A model generated the notes under the pieces. The model was not told where the DNA came from. It was given only the letters and a program-made list of their open reading frames with translations, and did no database searches. 57,644 nucleotides of DNA from Tritrichomonas foetus. Its lineage: Eukaryota; Parabasalia; Tritrichomonadida; Tritrichomonadidae. The position numbers and the translations under genes were made by a program. This document shows positions 41,101 to 48,800 of this stretch, piece after piece. The stretch's first letter is position 1, and the number at the start of each line of letters is the position of its first letter. The DNA is taken from the NCBI GenBank assembly GCA_001839685.1, contig MLAK01000737.1:11801-69444 (forward strand), given 5' to 3'.

Positions 41101-42162
41101 TTTTCTGAGTCTAAGTGCCTCAATTATCCATTCATTGTTTTCTTTCAAGTTATTTGTTTGCATTTCATAATTATTCAATACAAAAACAATATATCGTAAA
41201 AATTCTTTTAATTCATCTTCACCTTGTGACTTAATTACTTGAAGGAGTTTGATAGAATGCTCTCTAGCTTTAACAGCTTTGTTAAAAACAGCTTTAAAGG
41301 AGAAAATCGAATAAGGTGGTGATCCAACATGAGTAATATGAATGTCAAAAACTGGTATAATTAAAGCAGTTGTGAATCTATTTCGATTTTCAATGTTATT
41401 TATACTTTTTATGATTTTTACGGCATTTGTAATAGTGTTCTTCTTATCAGAGTTTAAAACACGAGGTACCCTTGATGAATATAATGCATCATTTGAAGTA
41501 TGATCGTTATTCAATGAACTTGGATTAACACTATTCATACTATTTGCGCTAGGAAAGCTGCTGTTCGATGAATTTACATTACTAGAAATATTATTTATAG
41601 TAAGATTACTACTCATACTGCTGCTGCTATTTCCACCATAATTTGATATCAGAGGTATCATAAAAATGTCGACAAATTGTTTCAGCTTATCAATATGTTT
41701 GACTTCTGGTGCAGAGCACAGAATTTCCCACCAAAACGGAAGATAAACGTTTGGCCTGTAATATTTAAGAGTGTCAATAAAAAAGCTAAATCCTGAGTCG
41801 CCTGGATAGTTGATGATAAAACTATTGAACATGCTCTGCCAGTGGGTTGGATCGGTGCAAACGCGAGATATTGTTGCGAGTGATCGAATAAAGAATTCGA
41901 GGCATGGTTGAGTAAGGGATGGATCTGGCGAATTAAGAATGAAAGGTGAAAGTTGGTCAAAAAGATGCTTGAGAATTGAATCAGGTGACTCCAATTTATT
42001 GAGTAAAACGAGAATCACATTATCTGGTTCTGTGATTGATTTTGCTTGTTCGAGATAAGAAAGAATTTGTTTAGTTGGAGGCGGACTTGACGGTAATGTA
42101 TCTAGCGCATATGAAAATTTCCGAATAAAATTTGATAGATGAGAATCATTCACTTTCGCCAT
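38158..42162 (-). CDS. RalGAP-alpha/tuberin-type GTPase-activating protein
   Basis: A 1,334-residue protein. The first about 1,000 residues are mostly helical with HEAT/ARM character, interrupted by an Asn/Ser-rich disordered tract (about 175-235) and another at about 960-1060. The C-terminal about 210 residues are a Rap/Ran-GAP domain. LGTIVDLATHTGFTGKLD, a YQLYYANDRFEMMFHTA strand, KKRHIGNDYVHIIWSEHGFDYERATI and FNDAHIIIYPIEG match RalGAP-alpha best (RRHLGNDEVHIVWSEH, FGDVSIIIYPM). The Asn of HIGND, at about residue 1219, is the asparagine thumb needed for catalysis in Rap1GAP and tuberin, so activity is expected. Tuberin/RalGAP proteins act on Rheb, Ral or Rap; which GTPase is served here is not shown. 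Animal RalGAP needs a beta subunit, and none is nearby. Confidence 0.85.
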   Translation of the reverse strand: MAKVNDSHLSNFIRKFSYALDTLPSSPPPTKQILSYLEQAKSITEPDNVILVLLNKLESPDSILKHLFDQLSPFILNSPDPSLTQPCLEFFIRSLATISRVCTDPTHWQSMFNSFIINYPGDSGFSFFIDTLKYYRPNVYLPFWWEILCSAPEVKHIDKLKQFVDIFMIPLISNYGGNSSSSMSSNLTINNISSNVNSSNSSFPSANSMNSVNPSSLNNDHTSNDALYSSRVPRVLNSDKKNTITNAVKIIKSINNIENRNRFTTALIIPVFDIHITHVGSPPYSIFSFKAVFNKAVKAREHSIKLLQVIKSQGEDELKEFLRYIVFVLNNYEMQTNNLKENNEWIIEALRLRKIMNLVYQIVPNANAIFQYVIDSIANLKAKSIIAFAVQFDTKQSDFIVAHANEPHWNQLILDYIGHLSIIFAPLFLDVNHSELEMRTNETKTRNKRMKVQKVDEILENVDEIFTNPMFFETRIDNSRKSFLLRLYLKKEKTNLLQQHSTNNYKTNTNANSNSPIKYVWSVDEAFNHLQRLIQASGKESQCISIFIKRFSEIQKRLVNYFPTMNHDFLAKKFLDSCLTDLSIENLTAARQVVECSSYHDLEMSQRNKYVDYIENALKSNLSNQEIKKVASDSVYFCLSHFSPYSFKLCSPFLAANPQPSFNEYVIYLTSIYSIVFNTNNMPNRSQMLNILINIFNKFVQNEPRNEKLISMMITLLFEEISSNSPQVSEGLKSLYFSFFQKKDDTPQNSIRMLTLFNTHYETINQKFPLFYENLVECIKELLMNKKINNNVFQVLCDNLADTFLHYPNGRDKMLEIKEELMPHLDPSTHDNLASKRDMFNFAVDQFISKFNHPLIEIEPENEETNEYRSHSYAVIDKIALQRMNFTQDCVNIASKTKNGTLFHNVSLNSPKIRFEKPTRTEKQFPPIENVETDFMKSFSSFVDEFSTSVVPDYPNYISGSGNQLHNNTNSDIYINNFHQHNLSSGNVLNNLSTATTTTNNNEFYSGWTDCKPSDFLYNCPIKKNNESYNSQHPQQRQKDQYSNRSSMNFGKNETTTSSFSDPKVILPSKHATSFYTSIFNEIETSYVQDPRIIFLQPFQLLDINASQIFGSHTRETIKLGLLFVENGQTDQNKILQNEWKNVSSSFRSFVSSLGTIVDLATHTGFTGKLDTSTSNFSNGRYQLYYANDRFEMMFHTAPLLPTDLNDDQQIYKKRHIGNDYVHIIWSEHGFDYERATITSQFNDAHIIIYPIEGTTDFIRVAVYRKDKGENEEAQMKFGPLLLGESIISKNAMPDLVRWTAIFADRIAREYKLPNSLFLSIMNDFLKTERSKSK

Positions 42163-42477
42163 TTTTTTTTTCTAATTGAAGAAGGTGAATTTCGAAAAAA
42201 TCTTTGGGAATAAAGGTCAAATTTATCATCTTGCATTGTATCAGATTTGATAATTCTGTTGATATATGGTCAAACCCCAATAATAAGTCAGACTAAATAA
42301 AATATGAAAAAGTTTTGACAAAATCTATCGTCTCTTTGATGTTTTCTAAATTGTCAATACATGAAATCATTGTGAGTGACTATAATAGTCACTGACTATT
42401 GAGACAAGAAAAGAAAATATAAATGATATTTCACAAAATATTTATAAATAATAATAATAATAATCATTTCGCATTAA
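42163..42477. other. Intergenic with a short AAT repeat
   Basis: 315 bases between two leftward genes. An (AAT)n microsatellite of about six units lies at 42446-42464. A TTCAATTAG element is 15 bases before the RalGAP-like ATG on the minus strand and may be initiator-like. No gene. Confidence 0.4.
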
Positions 42478-44124
42478 CTATTGGTTGACTATCTTCTCAA
42501 AGTTATCATTAACAAGATCTTGAATATTTATACCACTTGGAACATCATCTACAACTTTATCTTTATTTTCTTCTTCTTCTTTAGGTGTTTCTTCTTTAGG
42601 TTTTTCCTCTTTGGGTTTTTCTTCTTCAGGTTTTTCCTCTTCATTTTCATNATTGTTTTCTTGGGCTTTTTCATTTGTGTTTCCTTCTGTTTGCTCATTA
42701 AGCTCTTTTATATTTGGCTCTTCTTCTTTCGAACAACTTTTTGGCATAGTTGAACTTGAACTTGAACTTGAACGACTGGAATGACTTGAATGATGATCAT
42801 CATTATCATTTTCATTTTCATTTTTCTCATTATCCTTTTCTCGATCTGTTCCGCAATGACTATCACTCTTATTATCATTGTAACTATGATTATCATCATC
42901 GCTCCCTTTATTGTTGTCGTTTTCTTCCTCATTTGGATCAGTTTTATGTGTTTCATGCTTCTCTTCTTCTTCTCTTGGGGACGGCTGGACGGTATAATCA
43001 AGCAAGGCCTCTTCTGCGTTCTTCTTTTGGAATTCAAGTTGTTTCTTTCTCTTTTCCCTTGCCCGCTGTTCTTCTTCTTTTAGAAAATCAGGATCATTTG
43101 GTGCAAAAAGGGGAGGAATGATATTTTCAAGACATTTATTCTTCGTTTGTATAGAATATGTAACAGAGGTTCCATAATCAGGTTTAACAACACCACTTCT
43201 TTCCCGATTTCCTTTTTGTGCTTCTTTATTCTTGTCTTGCATCACTACATTTCTATTAATAAATTTATTATATTCGACTTGTTTTTGTGACTCCATTGCT
43301 TTTCTTGTGGCTATTCTTGATTCCATGAATTGCTGCCTTTCGCTCTTTTGTCTTTTCACAAAAATGCCACGAGCCTCTTTATAATCACGAATTAAAGTTG
43401 CTTGAAGTTCCTTTTGTTCTTGTGCTGCCAATTGTTCTGCTTCAGTGTGCATTAAACGTGCTCTCTCGTATTGACCTGTCATTGCCAACGATTTTTCGAT
43501 TTGTTTTATTTGGAGGAGTCGATTTGATGGCTTTCGATATTTTTGTGGTTTCTCTGTTCTCCACATTTCTTCGAAATCATCGAGCGCCTTTTTCTGTCGC
43601 TTTTCAAGTTCTTGTGTTTTTGTTTCTGTTGTTTTGTCAAATTCGTTAAATTTATCTTGCCATTCATCTTCGAATTTCTTCAATCTCTCTTTTTCTAAAG
43701 CAGCCATTTCGCTTTCTGTATAAAAATTGTTTGGACGACTATTAATTTCATTTTTAATCATTTCCAATAAATTTGAGGCCTTTTCGGCTTCGTCGTAATC
43801 TTCACGAAGACCACAGTCTTGCATATATTCTCGTAAATGTGCCTGCAGTTTCAGTAACTGCTCGTTGTCAATTTCTGAAAAATCGGGATCATCGTAGAGA
43901 TCGTTTCGAAGAGAAATTAATTCGAAGTTGTTTAAATATGTTTCGTTTTTAATGGGCGATACAACAGAACGCTGTGAAGCGCGAGAAGAAGATTTAGCGG
44001 TATTTAATTTTTGGTTTACTACACAAACCGGAGCTGAATTTCTGAGTGTAGCTGCCTTTGTCATTGGACGGCGAATTACGGCACGTTTTCTGGCGTTTTG
44101 TGTCGTAGAAAATCGAGATTTCAT
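42478..44124 (-). CDS. Charged coiled-coil protein, unknown function
   Basis: 548 residues from ATG 44124; the frame extends to a TTG at 44187, which is not used. The N-terminus is basic and Ser/Arg-rich (MKSRFSTTQNARKRAV). Residues about 60-130 form a short compact helical segment (EIDNEQLLKLQAHLREYMQDCGLREDYDEA), followed by a long charged coiled coil to about 310 with a MTGQYERARLMHTEAEQL segment. The rest is an acidic disordered tail of Asp/Glu/Asn/Ser ending with KPEEEKPKEE repeats. One undetermined base (n at 42651) makes one residue unknown within that repeat. It looks cytoskeleton-associated. No known domain is recognised. Confidence 0.8.
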   Translation of the reverse strand: MKSRFSTTQNARKRAVIRRPMTKAATLRNSAPVCVVNQKLNTAKSSSRASQRSVVSPIKNETYLNNFELISLRNDLYDDPDFSEIDNEQLLKLQAHLREYMQDCGLREDYDEAEKASNLLEMIKNEINSRPNNFYTESEMAALEKERLKKFEDEWQDKFNEFDKTTETKTQELEKRQKKALDDFEEMWRTEKPQKYRKPSNRLLQIKQIEKSLAMTGQYERARLMHTEAEQLAAQEQKELQATLIRDYKEARGIFVKRQKSERQQFMESRIATRKAMESQKQVEYNKFINRNVVMQDKNKEAQKGNRERSGVVKPDYGTSVTYSIQTKNKCLENIIPPLFAPNDPDFLKEEEQRAREKRKKQLEFQKKNAEEALLDYTVQPSPREEEEKHETHKTDPNEEENDNNKGSDDDNHSYNDNKSDSHCGTDREKDNEKNENENDNDDHHSSHSSRSSSSSSSTMPKSCSKEEEPNIKELNEQTEGNTNEKAQENNXENEEEKPEEEKPKEEKPKEETPKEEEENKDKVVDDVPSGINIQDLVNDNFEKIVNQ

Positions 44125-44386
44125 GAAAAATTCTAAACTAATACAAAATTTATTCACATATAACGATTTCTTTATGCTTTCTTTCAATAAGTTACACAGC
44201 CATTCAATTTATATTCAAAAAAATTTTGAAGCTTTTTGAAAAAAAAGAGCAAAAGGGTTAATAAATTTTATGTTAACGAAATTAAAAAAATCACAAATCA
44301 TTGGAATAGAATATTTACAAGAAATAAAAGAAGAAATTAATACTAGAATGAAATATTTTAAGATTACAAAAAATAGAAAGGTATAT

Positions 44387-45685
44387 CTACGATTTCTTAT
44401 AAAGCAATTCTTCCAAATAACTACACAAGCTTTCTGGATAGGTGGTTTGAAGAACATTTGTCGGAATTTCTTCTCCTGGTAAAGCCCTCCTTTTGACTTT
44501 GTAAGAAATAGCTCCATCCTTCACTTTTATGTCATCAATTGATAAAAGTGGATTTGCCGATTGAAATTCTGGACAAATCACTTCAAAATTTGGAATTGGA
44601 AACATTTTTAATAATTTTGAATCAATAAGTTCTTTGAGAGTTAATTGTGCCGTTGGTGTTTTTCCCTTTTTTAATTTTTTCTTTTTATGCAATTTTTTAC
44701 TACTTTTTTTTGTTTTTTTATCACTTTTATGTTTACTTTTATGTCGATTTTCTTGTTGACGATTTGATTCACTTTCTTGTGATAATTCAGGTTCTGGGCT
44801 TGAGGATTCGTCAGGTGGCTCGCTGGATTCATCAGTTGTGTCAGAGAATATTTGCTGTTTTTTTTTATTCTTTTTGTTGATATATTTATTTTTTTGAACA
44901 ACATTCCTATGCGGATGAAGTAGGATTTCTTTCGTTAGAGTCAATTTTGTATTTTCAATATCCACATTTTCACCTTTCTTTTTTTTCTCTTCGATAATTT
45001 TTTGTCTTTTTGATTCCATTGTCTCTTTCAAGATAACACTTTTCTCTTTTCCTGTCAAACCAAAGCCAACTTCGTCTAAATCTTTATCGTCAACAATTGG
45101 TGGCGAGTTTTTGAAAAGATTTTTTTGAGCCTCAAGTTGAGTTGGCGGCAAAAGTGATAAAACGTCAAAACCAGTTTTTAATAGTAAGTTATTTCGATAT
45201 TCAGCAAGAAGGTCACGACAGTTTAATGATTCAAAATGCTCCCACGTATTTGTTTCTTCAGGCCAGCCTTTCCATTTCAGCAAAAATTGAAGTTTGCGAT
45301 ATCTTAATCTATGATCTCGAATGGCTTCGACGACGTAATCCTCTTCTTCATTTCCATTTTCTTCTTCGTCTTCTTCTTCATCGTCGTCGTTTGTATTTCC
45401 TTTTCCTTCTTTGTTATTGATTTCATGTTGAGCGGACAAATTTTCGTTTTCGTTCGTCTCAGCGCTTTGATCGTCTTCATGATTCGAACTGTTTTCATTT
45501 TCAATGTTTTCATTTCCATTTTCATCATTCTCAGAGTTTTCATTTGGAATTAAATTTTTGGCATTTGTTTCTTCTGAATTTACATCTTCATTTTCGTTAT
45601 TGTTATGATCACTTGGTTCTGTTTCTTTGTTTGGTGTAGCTTTCGATACTTTTTTTGCATTGGAATTCTGTTTTCGTCTTCCCAT
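44387..45685 (-). CDS. HP1-like chromodomain protein
   Basis: 432 residues. After an acidic, Asn-rich N-terminus (1-115) comes a chromodomain at about 116-166: DYVVEAIRDHRLRYRKLQFLLKWKGWPEETNTWEHFESLNCRDLLAEY. The cage positions that bind methyl-lysine are aromatic: Tyr117, Trp138 and Trp141 (Tyr in fly HP1), so it should bind methylated histone H3. A long Lys-rich linker follows. The last about 50 residues (DGAISYKVKRRALPGEEIPTNV through YPESLCSYLEELLY) have the spacing of a chromoshadow domain, which would allow dimerisation; this is a weaker match. The expected role is heterochromatin binding. Its ATG is 91 bases from the first ATG of the divergent BRCA2-like gene, so the two share a very short promoter region. 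Confidence 0.85.
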   Translation of the reverse strand: MGRRKQNSNAKKVSKATPNKETEPSDHNNNENEDVNSEETNAKNLIPNENSENDENGNENIENENSSNHEDDQSAETNENENLSAQHEINNKEGKGNTNDDDEEEDEEENGNEEEDYVVEAIRDHRLRYRKLQFLLKWKGWPEETNTWEHFESLNCRDLLAEYRNNLLLKTGFDVLSLLPPTQLEAQKNLFKNSPPIVDDKDLDEVGFGLTGKEKSVILKETMESKRQKIIEEKKKKGENVDIENTKLTLTKEILLHPHRNVVQKNKYINKKNKKKQQIFSDTTDESSEPPDESSSPEPELSQESESNRQQENRHKSKHKSDKKTKKSSKKLHKKKKLKKGKTPTAQLTLKELIDSKLLKMFPIPNFEVICPEFQSANPLLSIDDIKVKDGAISYKVKRRALPGEEIPTNVLQTTYPESLCSYLEELLYKKS

Positions 45686-45761
45686 AAAGAAGATTTATAG
45701 AGGAAATGTTATATGAAATGAGTTTGATATCACGCCAATTATTTCACCAAAACTATCAACT

Positions 45762-45766
45762 TCACT
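45762..45766 (+). promoter_or_regulatory. Initiator-like TCACT upstream of the BRCA2-like gene
   Basis: TTCACTTTAGGCAAAATG: the A of TCA is 12 bases before an ATG at 45776, the same distance as in the RhoGEF-kelch gene. That ATG is followed almost at once by a stop (ATG AAG TAA), so how translation reaches the BRCA2 frame is unclear. Confidence 0.4.
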
Positions 45767-45843
45767 TTAGGCAAAATGAAGTAAATTTGAATGCATGGTG
45801 AAATTGGTAAGAATGTCATTGAATTAATTGACCATATTTCACC

Positions 45844-48800
45844 TTGGAATTTCACCTATCAATCCTTCATCACTTCTTTCAAGTGTCAACTCTAACATCG
45901 GATTGCAACAAAAATGATGGTTCTTTGAACCAAAAACCAAATAATAATTCAAACGAATTTGATAAGAGACAGGATTTAGACCAAAAATCTCCAAATTTAA
46001 AATCTAACGAAATTTCCGATCACGAATTCACAGGAACATTTTCGACAGCAACAGGAAGAAATCTTACTGTTTCAGATGAATCCATAAAAAAAGCTCAAAA
46101 TCTTCTTAACAATATCGATAAAGATGAATCCACAAATTTTACTTTATCTGATCCAAGTTTTCAAATGAACCATCAAGATAGACATCAAAGACCAGATTAC
46201 AATATAAAAGAAAAAAATCCTATTGTTGATGTAAATGATGATTCTTTCGTTGGCGGTTTCTCTTTCGAAAACAAAGAAAACCCAAATTTTTTAAATGAAC
46301 ATGATTTCATTGTTGAAAGCATTTCTAATCATCAAAACAGTTTCACTTTCGCTTCAGGAAAGTCAGTTCCACCAATTTCTGAAAAATCCATACAAAAAGC
46401 AAATGATCTACTTGAAAACAAAATAATAAATACTGAAAAACTCGAAAATGTCCAAAAATACCCAAATGAAAATTCACGCAAAACTTATCCACTAATTTCT
46501 GAAGATTCTTTGAGAAACAATTATGACCAAATAAAAAATAGCTCAAATGAAAAGAAAATTCCAAAAACTTCAAATTTAAACTTCACTTTTGCTTCCGGAA
46601 AACCAACACCAAAAATTTCTGAAAAATCTTTAAATGACGCAAAAAAACTTCTCTTCAATGACACTTTAACGCCAGAAACCAACAATAAAAGTGACATAAC
46701 CAAAGTACAAATAAATTTTATTTCAAATGATTTTTTAAGCAAAAATGTGAATGAAAATATGTCAACTGATACTTTTACTGGAAGTTTCACTTTTGCTTCA
46801 GGAAAACCTGGACCAAAGGTTTCTGAAGAAACCCTAAGGAATGCTCAAAAGAAATATCTTGATAATCAAGAAAGTGTTTTGATGAATACTGACAATTATT
46901 CTGCAGGATTTTTGTCTGCTTCTGGAAAAAATATAATTGTTTCTAAAGAATCACTCGAGAAAGCGAAAGATGGTTTTGGTGAATTTTTCATAGAAAGTAA
47001 TACAGATGAGATAAATACAAATGAATTCAAAGGATTTTCTTTGGCATCAGGAAAAAACGTCGAAGTTTCTGAAGAAATGGTGAAAAAAGCACAACAAAAA
47101 TATTTTGAAAATTCAGATTCTACTTTTACTGGTGGATTTTCTTTAGCATCAGGAAAAAACGTCGAAGTTTCTGAAGAAGCATTGAAAAGAGCAGAAAATC
47201 TTTTGAATGATGAAACAATATCTGATAATCCTGCTTTCATGCAAGGATTTTATAGTGCTTCGGGAAAAAACATATCTGTTTCAGATGAATCTATGCGAAA
47301 AGCTCAAAACTTACTTGTAAATGATCAAGGAGATTTAAACAATGGGCAAAACTCAAGTTTGAGTTATGGTTTTTCTTTTGCCTCTGGAAAAAGCGCTCCG
47401 ATTTCTGAAGAATCAATAAAAAAGGCACAAAATTTTCTGAATTTTGATAATGAAGTAATTAGTAATAACACTTTGATCCATAATAATAATACTTTTGCTG
47501 GTTTTTCTTTTTCTTCAGGTAAAAATGTACCAACAATTTCTGATGAGTCATTAAGAATATCACAGCAAATATTTGAGAATCAATCCAATAATACTTTAGA
47601 GTTTCCAAACAAACCAAAAACTTTTTTTAATGAGGCTGATGAAATTACTCAGAATTCACACTATTTTTCGCCAGTGTCATCACAAGACTATGAAAACATT
47701 TCAAATATTCGTAAATCACCACAATTTCTTGCTTCTCCTCCACAGTTTCCATCACCACCGCAATTTGACAATTCACCAAATTCATTAAGAATGCAATGGC
47801 AATCACCATCAAAAAATAAATTTTCACCAACTGCAATGGCACTTGCTAAAGCTGCAGGAATTTCTCCAATAAAACAAATGACAACACAGAATTCTGGAAA
47901 TTCCACACCATCTAGAAGCACTTACAACAATTTAACTAATATTAAAAATAGTATTCCAATGTCAGTTCCATATCAAAATAGGCAAGGTTTACTAAAAAAT
48001 GAAGAGCCTTCACCATCTGCCTATACACCTAATATTCTTCGAAATGTTCCAGCGAAACAAAGAAAACCATTCAAGCCACCAAAACCATTCATTGCTCAAG
48101 AAAACCATACATCTAATAGTGACAATTTAACTAAGATTCAGAAAATTGGAATAGGACCTCCCAAACAAGAAGCAAAGCCATTCTTTGAAATGAAAAAAGT
48201 TCACACGAAAGAACGAATTACTCTTGAAACACATGGAAGATATCATGGCCCACCATCTATCCATGATACCATTTTTCTTCCAAGAGATGCAGAGACTTAC
48301 AGATTTGAAGATGGTCAAGGCTCAGCAGATTGTTTTGTTGCATTGATAGAAATGGGATTTGATCCACTTCTTCTTAAACCAATTTGGCTTAAAAATCATT
48401 ATAAATGGATTGTTTGGAAATTAAAAAACTTGGATTTATCATATCCAAATATGCCACAACTTCTTACATATACCAATGTTTTAAATGAATTAAAATATCG
48501 AGCACAAACAGAAATTCTTGATGCGAAAAGGAGTTGTGTTCGATTAATATATGAAAGAGATGGCCCACCTTCAGCTTACATGATTCTTGTTGTCTCTGAC
48601 ATTCTACCTGATGGCTGTTTAGAGTTGTCAGATGGGTGGTATAGCATTCCAGCTACAATAGACACTTTGCTTTCTGAATGTGTAAAAAATGAAGAAATTG
48701 TAATAGGTATGAAACTTAGAATTTGTTGTGCACAACTTGATGGTGATGATGCATCTGGGCCACTTGATGAAGGAAGAAATACGCGAATGATCCTTCGAAT

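Noticed and set aside
42446..42464. (AAT)n microsatellite
   Set aside because: Six units in non-coding AT-rich DNA; ordinary for this genome, noted only.
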